The position numbers and the translations under genes were made by a program. Of a stretch of 64,000 nucleotides of DNA, positions 45,001 to 60,000 are shown piece by piece (positions within the stretch are counted from its first letter, which is position 1; each line of letters begins with the position of its first letter). The notes beneath the pieces are model-generated. The model saw only the letters and a program-made list of their open reading frames with translations, had not been told where the DNA came from and ran no database searches. This DNA comes from Vallicoccus soli (GTDB lineage Bacteria; Actinomycetota; Actinomycetes; Motilibacterales; Motilibacteraceae). The stretch lies in contig NZ_QZEZ01000012.1 in NCBI RefSeq assembly GCF_003594885.1, positions 1-64,000 of the forward strand, written 5' to 3'.

Positions 45001-48000
45001 GAGCTCGTCGAGCCGGAACGCCGAGCCGCCGAAGTGCTCGCGCACGACGACCGGCCCGTCCGGGGTGAACGCCGTCTGCGGGACCGTCCACAGCATCCAG
45101 GCCCCCGCAACGAGCCCGGCGGCCCACCCCGCGAGGAGCGCCTGCGGGCGGAACCACGCGGTGCACAGGGCGATCCCGACCGCGGGCAGGGTCTGCAGGA
45201 TGATGACGCCGCCGATGAGCTGCAGGTCGATGGAGAACTGCGGGTCGAGGGCGAGGATCGCGAGCAGCGCGCCGAGCTTGACCACGAGCGAGGCGAGCTT
45301 GCTGGAGCGGGCCTCCTGCGCCGGCGTGGCGTCCTTGTTGAGGTACTCCTTGTAGACGTTGCGGGTCCACAGGTTCGCCGCCGCGATGGACATGATCGCC
45401 GCGGGGACGAGCGCGCCGATCGCCACCGCGGCGAAGGCGAAGCCCGCGAACCAGTCCGGGAACATCTGCTCGAAGAGCAGCGGCACCACCGTGTTGGAGT
45501 CCGCGCGCGGGCCGACCGGCGTGCCGTCGACCCCGACGAGCTCGCCGGACGTCAGCGGCGTCACGCCCGCAGCGATCGCCATGTAGCCGAGCAGGGCCAG
45601 GAGGCCGAGCAGGAAGGTGTACGCGGGCAGCGCGGCCATGTTGCGCTTGATGGTGTCGCGGCTGCGGGCGGCGAGGACGCCGGTCAGCGAGTGCGGGTAG
45701 AGGAACAGCGCGAGCGCCGAGCCGAGCGCGAGGGTGGCGTACTGCAGCTGCGCCGGGCCGCCGAGGACGACGCCGTCGCCGGGGTTGGGGCTGGCCGCGA
45801 ACTTCTCCTCCGCGGCCGCGAAGATGCCGTCCCACCCGCCGACCTGCGAGGGGATGTAGAGCACCGCGACGAGGATGACGACGTAGATGAGCGAGTCCTT
45901 GACGAAGGCGATGAGCGCCGGGGCGCGCAGCCCGCTGTTGTACGTGTAGGCCGCGAGCACCGCGAACGCCAGGACGATCGGCAGCTCGCCCTCGATGCCC
46001 ATCGTCTTCAGCACCGCCTCGATGCCGACGAGCTGCAGGGCGATGTACGGCATCGTCGCCACGATCCCGGTCACGGCGACCGCCAGCGCGAGGGTCGGCG
46101 AGCCGGAGCGGGCGCGCACGAAGTCGGCCGGCGTGACGTACCCGTGGACGTGGCTCACCGACCAGAGCCGGATGAGGACGAGGAAGACGATCGGGTACAC
46201 GACGATCGTGTACGGCACCGCGAAGAACCCGGCGGCCCCGGCGCCGAAGACGAGCGCGGGGACCGCGACGAAGGTGTACGCGGTGTAGAGGTCGCCGCCG
46301 ACGAGGAACCAGGTGATCCAGCCGCCGAAGCTGCGCCCGCCGAGCCCCCACTCGTCGAGGTGCTCCATCGTGGCGGCGCGCCGCCACCGCGAGGCCAGGA
46401 ACCCCATGACGGTGACGAGGAGGAAGAGCGCCAGGAAGACGGTCATCTCGCCCGCGTCGATCCCGCCCGGGTCGACCGCCTCCGCGGCCAGCAGCGGGGT
46501 CACCGCCGGTCCCCGCGGTGCGCCCGGTAGACGACGACGGTGCACGCGACGCCGACCGGGATGGCGAGCATCTGCCACCAGTAGAAGAACGGGATCCCCG
46601 CCAGCTCCGGGTCGACCCGGTTGTAGAGCGGCGGGACGAGGACGAGCGCGCACGGGACGACGAGCAGCCAGTTCAGCGGGTGCGTGTCGGACCGCCGGCG
46701 CGGCGGCGTCGGGTCGGGGGCAGCCACGGCGACCTCCATCGGTCGGGCGTCCGGTCGGTGCCGCAGCACGCTACTGCCGGTGACGAGCCGTACCGCCGCG
46801 CCGCGCCGCCTCACTCGAGCAGCGGGTGCACCACCCCGTACGCCAGCGCGCCGACGAGCGCGGCCATCGGGATCGTGAGGAACCAGGCCGCCACGATGGT
46901 CCGCGCCACCCCCCAGCGGACCGCCGAGAGCCGCCGCGTCGCACCGGCGCCCATGATCGCCGAGGTGATGGTGTGCGTCGTCGAGACCGGCGCCTCGAAG
47001 ACGAAGGCCGTCGTGTAGAGCACGCCCGCGGCAGTGGACTCGGCGGCGAACCCCCGTGCCGGGTCGAGCTCGATGATCCGCCGGCCGAGGGTGCGCATGA
47101 TCCGCCAGCCGCCGGCGTACGTGCCCAGGCTGATCGCCGCCGCCGCCGCGAGCACCACCCAGACCGGGATGTGGTCGGTGCTGGTCTGGTAGCCGCCCGC
47201 CACGAGCGCCAGGACGATGACGCCCATCGTCTTCTGCGCGTCCTGCAGCCCGTGCCCCAGCGCCATCGCCGCCGCGCTCACGGTCTGCGCGTAGCGGAAG
47301 CGCCGGTTGGTGCGGTGCGGGTTGGCGCGGCGGAACAGCCAGAGGATGCCGAGCATGAGGGCGAACGCGATCCCGAAGCCGACCAGAGGCGACACCACCA
47401 TCGGCACGACGACCTTGTCCACGACGTGCGCCCAGCTCACGTCCGTCGACGAGGCCAGGCCGGCCCCCACGAGCCCGCCGATGAGCGCGTGGGACGAGGA
47501 CGACGGCAGGCCGAACCACCAGGTGACGAGGTTCCAGGTGATGGCCCCGAGCAGCGCGGCCATCACCACGACCATGCCGGGGACCCCGACCTCGATGTCG
47601 AGGATCTCGCCGATGGTGCGCGCGACCCCCTGCCCCAGGAACGCCCCCACGAAGTTCATCACCGCGGCCATGAGCAGCGCGGCGCCCGGCGTGAGCGCCC
47701 GGGTGGACACCGAGGTGGCGATGGCGTTCGCGGCGTCGTGGAAGCCGTTGGTGTAGTCGAACCCCAGCGCGACGACGACCACGCAGACGACGATGACGAG
47801 CTCCACCGTCACGACTCCTTGACGGCGATCGACTCCACCGTGTGGGCCACGCGCTCGAACGCGTCGGCGCAGTCCTCCAGCTCCTCGACGACGTCCTTGA
47901 GCTTGAGCAGCTCGATGGCGTCGTACATGCCGCTGAACAGGGTGGCCATGAGACGCCGGTACGACTGGTCGGCCTCGTTCTCCAGGCGGTTGACCTCGAT

Positions 48001-51000
48001 CCAGTACTCGCTGAGGTCCCCCGGCGAGCGCAGCCGCCCCATCGCCTCCGCGGTGACGTACGCCGCCCGCTCCAGCAGGTCGACCTGCTGGCTCACCTCC
48101 GGCGGCAGCTCGCGCGGTCGGTAGAGCACGACGAGGTCGGCGGCTGCGTCCATGTGGTCCATGACGTCGTCGAGCCGGCTCGCCAGGTCGTAGATGTCGG
48201 AGCGGTCGAACGGCGTGACGAACGTCGAGTTCACCGCCCGCAGGATCTCGTGCGTGACCTCGTCCCCGGCGTGCTCCGCCGCGCGCATCTCCTGCGCGAT
48301 CGCCGGCCGGTCGTCGGGCGCCGCCGCGACGAGGCGGCACAGCAGCCTCGCCCCGGTCACGTGCGTCTGCGCCGAGCGGGCGAACAGGTCGTAGAACCGG
48401 TCGTCCCGCGGGGTGAACCGCCCCAGGAGCCTCGCCACGTGCACCACCTCCGGGCGGCGCACTACCCCGCAGGCGCGCCACCACCCGTCCACCGGTCCGT
48501 CACCTGGCGTACGGCCGCCGTCCTCCCCCGCGCCACCGGGCGCCCGGCCCCTGGGCCGCGCCCGCCGCGAGGGGCAGGATGGGCCCGTGCCGCCGTTCCC
48601 GGACCCCACCGGCCCGCCCGCCCCGCGGGCGCAGGTCCTGCTCGGCTACCTCGACTACTTCCGCGGGGTCCTCGCCGAGAAGGTCGCCGACCTGCCGGAG
48701 GAGGACGCCCGCACGAGCCGGCTGCCCTCCGGCTGGAGCCCCCTGGAGCTCGTGCACCACCTGGTCCACGTGGAGCGGCGCTGGCTCGACTGGGGCTTCG
48801 AGGGCCGCGACGTCGGGGACCCCTGGGCCGACCGGCGCGACGGGCGGTGGCACGTGCCCGAGGCCCTGTCGGGCGCGGACGTGCTCGCGCTGCTCGAGGA
48901 GCGCGGCCGCCTCACCCGCGCCGTCGTGGAGCGGCACGCGCTCGACGAGGTCGGCGCGCCGAGCGGGCGCTGGGAGGGCGCCGACCCGCCCGCGCTGGAG
49001 CGCGTCCTGCTCCACCTGCTGCAGGAGCACGCGCGCCACGCGGGCCACCTCGACGTCGTGCGCGAGCTCGTCGACGGGCGCACCGGCGAGGACGGCTAGG
49101 GACGTGGCCGACCGGGACCCCGTCCTCGCCGGGCTCGCCGCCGCGCAGCTCGCCGCCGGGCTCGCCGGGCTCGTCGTGTCCTGGCGGCGCCGGCTGCCGT
49201 ACGACGTGGGCGCCGGCCGGCTCGAGGTGGGCCGCGGCGACCCGCGCCACGTGGTCCGCGGGTCGCTGCTCGTGGGGAGCGCGCTGGCCGCGCCCGTGCC
49301 GGTGCTCGCCGTGCAGGCCGCGCTCACCGCGGCGGTCGCCGTGGACGGGCGGGGCCGCCGGGCCCTGGGGCTGCTCGCGCTGTCGCTGGTGCCCGGCTAC
49401 CTCGAGGAGCGCCGGGCGCGGCAGCGCCTCGCGCCCGGCGGCGCGGACCGCGTGGAGTCGCCGCTGGTCGCCGCGGGGCTCGTGCTCGCCGCCGCCGTCG
49501 CCGCCCGCGCCCTGCGCTGAGCGCTGGGCGCTGAGCGCTGGGCGGGCGGCCGTACCGCGCCGTCGGACGAGCAGGAGGGCGTCGGTCGCGTCAGCGGCGT
49601 CAGCCGCGTCCGTCGCGCCGGAACGCGTCGCGCAGCCGCTGCAGACCCCGGCGCCACCCGGTCGCACCGCGGAAGCGCGGGCAGGAGCAGACGTGGCAGA
49701 GCGTGCCGGTACGGCCCTCGACGGCGGCTCCGCCGGGGCGGCCGTGGCCCCCGCGGACGTGGCCGCAGACGCAGGTGTCGTACAGGGCGGTGCCGCTCGG
49801 CGCGGCGGGGTCGGTGTCCGGCATCCGCCCCTGTTGCCCCGCGGGGAGCCGGCCACGCCCCGTGGCGCGCGACCGGTCAAGCGCGCCACGGGTTGGTCGA
49901 GGCGGGTGTGAGGGCGCGGGCGAGCGGGGAGCAGGGAGCGGCACCCCACGACCCCGACCACCGGAGGACCCGCATGGCCACCCAGACCCTGTCCCGCTCC
50001 CTGCACGACGTCGGCCTCGCCGCCTGGTTCGGCGGCACCCTCGCCAACGCCGTCGCCCTCAACCCCGCCTCGGCGACCGCCTCGGCCGACCACGAGAGCG
50101 GCCGCGTCGCCAACACCGGCTGGGACCGCTGGACGCCCGTCAACGCGGCCGCGATCGGCGCGCACCTCGTCGGCAGCCTCGGTCAGCTCGCCGGCAACAG
50201 CGAGCGCGTGAAGGCCCAGCAGGGCGTCGCGACCATGTCGCTCGTCAAGACCGCCCTCACCGCCGCGGCGCTCGGCGTCACCGGCTACAGCCGCCTGCTC
50301 GGGCGCAAGGTCTCCGAGCACCGCGACGTGCCCGTGAGCTCGGCCACCGAGCCGACGCACGGCACCCCGCGCGAGGTGGCGCAGGCGCAGGCGCGGCTCA
50401 AGACCCTGCAGTGGGCGGTCCCCGCGCTGACCGGCGCGCTCGTCGTGGTGTCGGCGTACGCCGGCGAGCAGCAGCGGGCCAGCGCGGTCCAGAAGGGCAT
50501 CGCGGCGCGGCTCACGCCCGGCCTCTGACCGGTCGGTCCCCGACCGGCCGCGTCCAGGCGGGGGGCGCCCCGGGCGGCACGAACGCCAGCCCGGGCGGCG
50601 CCCCCCGCTCGACGAGCCGGCGCAGCGCGTCGAGGTCGAGGTGGTCGGCGACGAGGTCGCCGAGCGCGTCGAGCCGCCGCTCGCGCAGCAGCGCGAAGGA
50701 GGTGCCGGGCGCCGGCACGAAGCGCCGCCCGCTCGTCGCGGCGACGTCGCGCAGGAACGCGCGGCGGAAGCCGTCGTTCTCGAAGGCGCCGTGCCAGGTC
50801 GTCCCCTGCACCGGCCCGGCGGCGCAGCCGTCGAGGAAGGGCTCCCCGCCCTCGACCTCGGCGCGGCCGTGGTGGATCTCGTAGGCGACCACCCGCTCGC
50901 CGTACGCGCTGCCCTCCGGGCGGCCCAGCACCTTGTCGGCGCCGAAGCGCACCCGCACGGGCAGCAGCCCGAGGCCCTCGACCCGCCCGGCGCGGCTCTC

Positions 51001-54000
51001 CACGTCGTCGACGACCTCGCGGGCGAGCATCTGGTAGCCGCCGCAGATGCCCAGCACCCGCCGCCCCTGCGCGGCGCGCCGCAGGACGGCGTCGGCCAGC
51101 CCCTCCCGGCGCAGCCACGCCAGGTCCTCCACCGTCGCGCGGGTCCCCGGCAGCACGACGAGGTCGGCGTCGGCGAGCTGCTCCGGGCGGGTGGCCAGCG
51201 TGACCGCGACGCCCGGCTCGGCCGCGAGCGCGTCGACGTCGGTGACGTTGCTCAGGCGCGGCAGGCGCACGACGGCGACGCGCAGCACGTCCTCGCCCAC
51301 GGGAGGCCCGGCCGGCGAGGACGGGCGCGAGGCCAGGTCGAGGGAGTCCTCGACGTCGAGCCACAGCCCCTCGACCCACGGCAGCGTCCCCAGCACCGGG
51401 CGGCCGGTGACGGCCTCGAGCTGGCGCAGCCCCGGCGCGAGCAGGCGCTCGTCGCCGCGGAACTTGTTGACGACGAACCCGCTCACGAGCGCCTGGTCCT
51501 GCGCGTCGAGCAGGGCGACGGTGCCGTGCATCGCCGCGAAGACGCCGCCGCGGTCGATGTCGCCGACGACGACCACCGGCAGCGAGGCCGCCCGCGCGAG
51601 CCCCATGTTGGCGATGTCCGTGGCCCGCAGGTTGATCTCGGTCGGGCTGCCCGCCCCCTCGCACACCACGACGTCGTAGCGCGAGCGCAGGTCCGCCAGG
51701 CTGTCGAGCACCACCTCCATGAGGCGCTGCTTGACCGCCCGGTACGACAGCGCGCTCACCTCCCCGTCGGGGCGCCCCAGCACGACCACCTGCGAGGTGC
51801 GGTCGCCGCCGGGCTTGAGGAGCACGGGGTTCATCACCGCCTCGGGCTCGACGCCGGCGGCCTGCGCCTGCATCGCCTGCGCCCGCCCGATCTCGGCGCC
51901 GTCGCGGGTGACCATCGAGTTGAGCGACATGTTCTGGGCCTTGAAGGGCGCCACCCGCACGCCCTCGCGGGCGAGCCAGCGGCAGATGCCCGCGGTGACG
52001 ACGCTCTTGCCGGCGTCCGACGTCGTCCCGGCCACGAGCAGGGCGCCCCTCACCGCCGGCCCCCCGCGGCGGCCGCCGCGACGAGCACGGCGGCGGCGCT
52101 GACGGCGCGGGCCAGCCGCACCGCCCGGCGCACCGCCGCCGGGTCCGGCGGGGGGCCGTCCCCGAGCCGCCCGCGCACCTCGACCCGGCCGCCGTAGTCG
52201 TTCGCGCCGCCCAGCCCGACGCCGAGCGCGCCGGCGAACGCCGCCTCGCAGCGCCCCGCGTTGGGGCTGGGGTGGTCCGCCCCGTCGCGCCACCACGTCC
52301 GTACGGCCGCCCCCGGCGAGCCCCCGACGAGCGGCGCGGCGAGGGCGGTGAGGGCGGCGGTGAGCCGGGCGGGCAGCCACCCCAGGACGTCGTCGGCGCG
52401 CGCCGCGGCCCAGCCGAAGCGCTCGTACCGGGCGCTGCGGTGCCCGACCATCGCGTCGAGCGTGTTGGCCGCCCGGAACGCGAGCAGGCCCGGCACGCCG
52501 AGGGCTGCGCCCCAGACGAGCGCACCGGTCACCGCGTCGGAGGTGTTCTCGGCGAGCGACTCCACGGTGGCGCGCCCCAGCTCCGGCGGGTCGAGGCGCG
52601 ACGGGTCGCGACCGCACAGGTGCGGCAGCCGGGCGCGCGCCCCCGGGACGTCCCCGGCCTCGAGGAGCGCGGCCATCGCCGCCCCCTCGCGCGCCAGCGA
52701 CGTGCCGCCGAGCACCACCCAGGTAGCCACCGCCACCGCCGCGGCCTCGGCGACCGGGCCGCGCCGGCGCGCCGCGCGCTCGAGCGCCGCGCCGAGCGCG
52801 GCGCAGCCCCCGGTGACCACGAGCGCGTACGCGGCCCCCCGCGCGCGCGAGTCGGCCCACGCGGCCCGCTCGAGCGCCCCCGCCGCCCGGCCGAGCAGCG
52901 CGACGGGGTGCCCCCGGCGGGGGTCGCCCAGCACGGCGTCGGCGGCCGCGCCGGCGAGCAGGCCCGCGGCGCGGGGCAGGCGGGGCGCGGGCATGGTCCT
53001 CCGGGGTCGGGCGGGGTCGGGCGGGGCGGGGCCGGGCGGGGCGTCGGGCGGGGGTCGGGGCGCGAGGCTACCGCCGGCCGGGCCCTAGGGTGGTGCGGTG
53101 CAGCGCCCCAGCGCCGGCGGCCCGAGCGCGGGCGCGCCGGGTCCCCTCGCGGCGGTCCACCGCCTCGCCCTCCAGACCTTCCGCGTGCTGCCGCCGCGGG
53201 TCCGCTTCGCCATCGTGCGGCGCACCACGCCGCAGTTCACGGTGGGCACGGTCGTGGCCCTGCAGCGCGGCGACGAGATCCTCGTGCTCCGCCAGCGCCA
53301 CCACCACGGCTGGACGCTGCCGGGCGGGCTCCTCGACCGGGGCGAGACCCCCCGCGAGGCGCTCGTGCGCGAGCTCGACGAGGAGCTCGCGCTGCGCCTC
53401 GACGTGCCCGAGGACCCGACGGCGGTCGTCTTCCAGCCCCGCTTCCGGCACATCGACGCGGTGTTCCACCTGCACCTGCCCGAGGACGCCCGGCCGCGCC
53501 TCGAGCCGGACGGCACCGAGGTGCTCGACGTGGCCTGGCGCAGGGCCGACGACCCGGCGATCGCCGAGGTCGCGCTCGTGGCGCTGCGCCGGGTCCCGGG
53601 GCTGCCGGGGCTGACCGCCGCCGGATGAGCGGGCTCGCGGGGGTGGTGCTCGCCGCCGGGCTCGGCACCCGGCTGCGCCCGCTGACGGCCGTGCGGCCCA
53701 AGCCGCTGTGCCCGCTCGGGTCGACGACGCTGCTCGACGCGGCCCTGGCCCGGGTCGCCCCGCACGTCGTCCGCAGCGCCGTCAACGCGCACCACCTCGC
53801 CGACCAGGTCGTCGCGCACGTCGGACGGCGCGCGCACGTCTCGGTCGAGGAGCGCCTGCTCGGCACGGGCGGCGCGCTGGCCCGCCTGCGGCCGTGGCTC
53901 GACGGCGCGCCGGTCCTGCTGCACAACGGCGACGCCCACCTCGGGGGCTCCCTCGACCGGCTCGTCGAGGGGTGGGACGGGGAGCGCTGCCGCCTCCTCG

Positions 54001-57000
54001 TCGTCCCCGCGGGCGGCCCCGCGGACTTCGGCGAGGCGCGGTACGTCGGCGCCTGCCTCCTGCCGCCCGCCGCCGTCGCGTCGCTGCCCGACGGCCCCGG
54101 CGGCCTGTACGAGCCCCTCTGGCGCCCCGCCTGGGAGGCGGGCCGTCTCGAGCTCGTCGAGCACGACGACGTGGCCGTCGACTGCGGCACCCCGGCGGAC
54201 TACCTGCGGGCCAACCTGCTCGTCAGCGGCGGGCGCAGCGTCGTGGGGACGGGCGCCGTGGTCGAGGGCGAGCTGGTGCGCAGCGTCGTGTGGCCGGGCG
54301 GGCGGGTCGCCCGCGGCGAGGTGCTCGTGGAGAGCGTCCGGGTCGGCGCGGACCTCACCGTCGACGCGCGGGTGGACCGCGCGGCCCGGGGGTAGTCGTC
54401 CGGCTGGCGCCGCGGAGACCTCCGCGGCAGGCTCAGGCGCGGCCGGCACCACCCGGGTCCCGGCCCCGGCAGGAAGGCGACACGTGGCTCTCGACGACGA
54501 CATGACGACCACCCCGAGCGACGGCGGCGCGGACGGCGGCGCCGACAGCGGCGCCGAGCACGGCCCCGCGGACCACGGCGCGTCGGGCCAGCCCGGCGAG
54601 CACGACGGCGGCGCGGACGGCGGCGCGGACGGCGGCGCGGACGGCGGCGCCGAGCACGGCCCGGCCGACCACGGCGCGTCGGGCCAGCCCGGCGAGCACG
54701 ACGGCGGCGCCGACGGCGGCGCGGACGGTTCGGCCTGACCGCGCAGCTCTCGGGCAGCCGCCCGGCGGCCGGGGCCGGGGCGGTCGGCGCGCACGCCGAC
54801 CGCCCCGCCCTGCGCCGCTGCGTGGCCGTCGACGCCGACGAGTTCGCGGCGTCGTACTGGGCGCGGCGCCCGCTCCTGTCCACCGCCGGCCAGCTCGGCG
54901 GGACCTTCACCGACCTGCTCACCCTCGACGACGTCGACGAGCTCGTCTCGCGCCGGGGGCTGCGCACGCCGTTCCTGCGCATCGCCAAGGACGGCGAGGT
55001 CGTCCCTGCGTCGCGGTTCACCGGCTCCGGCGGAGCCGGCGCGACCATCACCGACCAGGTCCGCGACGAGAAGGTGCTCGAGCTCTTCGCGGCCGGGTCC
55101 ACGCTCGTGCTGCAGGGGCTGCACCGGCTCTGGCCGCCGCTCGTCGCGTTCGCCGGGCAGCTGCGCACCGACCTGGGCCACCCGGTCCAGGTGAACGCCT
55201 ACGTCACCCCGCCCTCGTCGCAGGGCTTCAGCGCCCACTACGACGTGCACGACGTCTTCGTCCTGCAGGTCGCCGGCGAGAAGCACTGGACGATCCACGC
55301 GCCCGTCCTGGCGGACCCGCTGCCCGGCCAGCCGTGGACCGACCGCCGCGAGGAGGTCGCGGCCGCCGCGCAGGGCGAGCCGCTCGTCGACGCCGTCCTG
55401 CGGCCCGGCGACGCGCTCTACCTGCCGCGCGGGCACCTGCACAGCGCGGTCGCCCTCGGCGAGGTCTCCGCGCACCTCACCGTGGGCGTGCCCGCGACGA
55501 CCCGGCGCGACCTCGTCGAGGCGCTGCTCGCCCTGGTCGACGACACCCCGGCGCTGCGCGCCTCGCTGCCGCTCGGCGTGGACGTCACCGACCCCGACGA
55601 CCTCGCCGGGCCGCTGCAGGACACGGTGGCCGCGCTCGTCGAGCGGCTGCGCGACGTCGACCCGGTCGCCGTCGCGGACCGCATGGCCCGCCGGTCGCTG
55701 CAGGCCGGGCGCCCGGCGCCGCTCTCGCCCGTGGCCCACGCCGCGGCGCTGGCGGCGGTCGACGCCGGCTCGCTCGTACGGCTCCGCCCGCACCTCCCGC
55801 TCGCGGAGCGCCCGGGGCCCGACGAGGGCCTCGTGCTCGTCCTCGCCGACCGGCGCATCGCCCTGCCGGGCCGGGTCCGCGACGCCGTCGCGGCCCTGCG
55901 CACGGGTGCGCCCTGGCGCGTGGGCGACCTGCCCGGGCTCGACGCGCAGGAGCAGGTCGAGCTCGCGCGGCGGCTGCTGCGCGAGGCGGTCCTCGTCCCC
56001 GCCGGGCCGCCGGGCGCGGGGGCCGCGCCCGCGTGAGCCCCGCCCCGCCGCGGCCCCCGGCGCCCCGGGGGCCGCGGTGCGCCGCCGCCGCGGTCCTGCG
56101 CGGCGACCCCCTGCCCGGCACCGCGCCACCCGTGGCGGGCTGGCTCCTCGTCGAGCAGCCCGGCCCCTGGGGCCGCGACGCGGTCACGTCCTCGCGCCTC
56201 GACCCGGCCGTCGGCGCGGCCCTGCTCGAGCGGGCGCGCGCGGCCGGCGTGCGCGTCCTGCTCGTGCGCCGGCCGGGCCGCAGCCCGCTCGCGCGCTACC
56301 GGCGCTGGGCCCGGGTCGACTCCCGGCCCGCCCACGAGTCGGTGCGCTGGGGCCGCTTCGCCGACGACCGCGAGCTGCTCGACCTGCCCGGCGACGCCGC
56401 GGCCGGGACCCCGTCCGGGGACCCGCTCTACCTCGTCTGCGCCCACGCCCGGCACGACCCCTGCTGCGCGACGCAGGGCCGGCCGGTGGCGGCCGCCCTC
56501 GCCGAGGCCCACCCGGCGCTGACCTGGGAGTGCTCGCACCTCGGCGGCTGCCGCTTCGCCGCGAACCTCCTCGTGCTGCCGCACGGGCTCTACTACGGGC
56601 ACGCCTCCCCGGGCCGGGCCCTGGCCGCCGTCGCGGCGCACCGCGACGGGCTGCTCGTCCCCGAGGACCTGCGCGGGCGCTCGGCGCTGCCGGCCCCCGT
56701 GCAGGCCGCCCAGCACCACGCCCGCCTGCGCCTGCGCGCCGCCGGCACCCCCGCGGACGGGGTCGACGACCTGGCGCCCCTGCGGGTGGCCCCCGCGGGC
56801 GAGCGCACCTGGCGCGTCTCCCTCGCCGGTCCCGCGGGCGAGGTGGCCCTCGTGGTGCGCGACGAGCCCGCCGCGGCCCCGGCGCCCCTCACCTGCGCCG
56901 CCCGCACCGCCGCCGCCCCCCGTCGCTGGGTGCTCGTCGACGCCTGACCGCCCCCGCGGCGATCATGCGCCTCCCCGGCGGTGATCATGCGCCTCGCCGG

Positions 57001-60000
57001 CGGTGATCATGCAGCTCCGGGGCCCGCCCCGATCGGGGCGGCTCAGTCGAGGGCGGCGAGGGCCTGCTCCGCCTCGGCGAGGGCGCGCTCGCGGCGCTCC
57101 TGGTCGGCGGCGGCGGTGCGGGCGGTGAGCGCCTCCTCCGCGGCCCGGCGCTCGGCGTCGTGCAGCTGCTCGCGCAGGTGCTCCGCGCGCTCCTGCGCCT
57201 GGCGCTGCGCCTGCGCCGCCTCCTCGGCCGCGCGCCGGGCGACGTCGGCGGCGCGCTGCGCGGCCCGTACGGCCGTCTCGGCCTCCGCCCGCCGCCGCTC
57301 CTGCTCCTCGCGCTCGCGCCGCTCCTGCTCCTCGCGCTCGCGCCGCTCGCGCTCCTGCCGGGCCCGGGGGTCCTCACCCGTCGCGGTGCGCCGCGCCGGG
57401 CGCGCCGGCGCGGGGGCCGCCGGCGCGGGAGCCGCGAGCGCCGGGAACCCGGAGCGCTGCTCGGAGCGCGCGAGCCGCCCGGAGCGCACCTCCGCGGCGA
57501 CGTCGGCGTCAAGGAGCGCAGCCTCCAGGGTCTGCTGCACCTCGCCGCGGGTGTCGGCGCTCGTGCGGGCGCCCCGCGCGAGCCCGAGCCGCGCCGCGTC
57601 GCGGACGAGGGCGTCGACCACCTGCCGGCGCTGCGCGGACAGCGCCTTGAGCGCCGCAGCGTCGAGCCCGGCGCCGCGCAGCGCCTCCCCCAGCGCGAGG
57701 AGGTCCTCGACGACCTGCGGCTGCTCGCGGACGAGCAGGTTGACCAACCAGGCGCCCTGCGTGGGCCGGCGCAGGGCGGCGACGGCGCTCGCGGACGTAC
57801 GGTCCCCCGCCGCCCGCAGCGCCTTCACCCGTGCGTCCCGCTCGGCGACGAACCGCTCGGGCTCGACGCCGTACAGCGCGTCGGCGGCCTCTCCGACGGG
57901 GTCGTCGGCGGCCGCCGGCGCGTCGGGGACGTCGGGCTCGGGGGCGGGTGGGCGCGGGCGCCGGGGCACGCCCCGATCCTGCCGCACGCCGCGCCGTAGC
58001 ATGCGCAGGTCATGGGGAGCACGCTGCGTGACGACGGGCCCGACGAGGCGCTGGGGCTGGGAGCCGACCTCGACCTGCGGGCGGTCCTCGTACGCCTCCT
58101 CGCCGCCGCGCGGCGGGCGTCGGGCGGCGCGACCGCCGCGGTGGGGGCCCTCGCGGCCGACGGCGCCGGCATGCAGGTGCTCGTCGACGCCGGCGACGGG
58201 CCCGAGCCCCGCATCGACCTCCCCCCGCTGCCGCCGGGTGCGCTCAACCTGCCCCTGCGCGGCGGCGCGCACGTGGTCGGCCGGCTCCAGGTGGCGGCCC
58301 CCGACGAGGCCGCCCGGCAGCACCTCGAGCACCTCGCCGGCGCGGCCGGGCCGGCCGTGGAGAACGCCCGCCGCCACGAGCAGGCGGCTCGCCGGCTGCG
58401 CTTCCTGGAAGCGCTTGCCGAGGTGCAGGAGGTGCTGCTGACCGCCCCGGGCCGCGACGCCGTGCTGCAGCTGGTCGCCGACCGCGCCCGTGAGGTCGTC
58501 GACGCGGCGCTGGCCGCCGTCCTCCTGCCCGACGAGGACGGCCTCGTGGTCGAGGTCGCGTCGCTGAGGGACGGGACCGGCGCCGGGGGCCCGTACGACG
58601 CCGCCGGGTCGTCCGCCGCCGAGGTGCTGCGGACGGGCCGGGCCGCGCTGCTCGCCGACACGGGCGCCGAGGAGCCGGCGCTGGGACCGGTCACCGGCGC
58701 GCCGGCCGGCGGGCCGGGGCTCCTGCTGCCCCTGCCGAGCGCCGCCGGCGAGGGGGTCTGGGGCGTCCTCGCCGTGGTCCTCGACGCGGGGGCGGACGCG
58801 GCAAGTGCTTTCCCGCGCGGCGCCGTCCAGCAGCTCACGACCCTCGCCGGCCAGGCGACGCTCGCCCTGGACCGGGTGCGGGCCCGCGAGGACCGCGCGC
58901 GGCTGGCGGTCTACGAGGACCGCGAGCGGATCGCGCGCGACCTGCACGACCACGTCATCCAGCAGGTCTTCGCGACCGGGCTGCAGGTGCAGGGCGTGGC
59001 GCGGGGGCTCGACGCGGAGCCGCGCGCCCGGCTGGAGGAGGCCGTCGACGAGCTCGACGCCGCCATCGCCTCGATCCGCGGGATGATCCACCAGCTGGGC
59101 CAGCCCGACGGCGCGCTCGCGGCGGAGGTGCGCGGGCTCGTCGACCGCTCCGAGCGCCTGCTGGGCTGGCGTCCGGCGCTCGAGGTGCGCGGGCCGCTGG
59201 ACGAGGGCGTGCCCGCGCGCGTGCGTCCGCACCTCGTCGCGGTCCTCCGCGAGGCGCTGTCCAACGTGGCGCGGCACGCGGGGGCATCGGCGGCGTGGGT
59301 GCGCGTCGACGTCGGCGACCGCATCGTCGCCGAGGTGCGCGACGACGGGGTGGGCCCGGGGACGAGCGGGCGCCGCAGCGGGCTGCGCAACCTGCGCGAG
59401 CGCGCCGAGGGCCTCGGCGGGTCGATGCTCGTCGAGGCGGTCGAGGGCGGCGGGACGCGCGTGCGGTGGGACGTGCCCCTGCGCGGCTGAGCGGGTCGTG
59501 CCGGCCCTGCGACCTGCACGACCCGCTCCAGCGGATCGCATCGTCGGTGCCGGGTCATCGCATGATCGGCCCCGGGGGGCTGCATGGTCGGCGCCGGGTC
59601 GTCGCATGATCGGCCCCGGGAGGCTGCATGATCGGCCTCGGCAGGCCGCATGATCGGCGCCGGGTCGTCGCATGATCAGCGCCGGGGGGCTGCCTGGTCG
59701 GCGCCGGGGTGGTGCGTGGGCGCGGGGGGCTAGCGGCGGGGGGTGCCGCCGGTGCGCAGGGTGGCGGCGAGGACGGCGGCCTGCGTGCGGCGCTCGAGGC
59801 CGAGCTTCGCGAGGAGGTTGGAGACGTGGTTCTTGACCGTCTTCTCCGCGAGGAACAGCTCCGCGGCGATCTGCCGGTTGGTGAGGCCCTCGGCGACGAG
59901 CTCGAGGACCTTGCGCTCGCGCTCGGTGAGGCCGGCGAGGCGGTCGTCGGGGTGGCCGCCGCGGACCCGGTCGAGGACCCGGGCGGTGACCGCCGGGTCG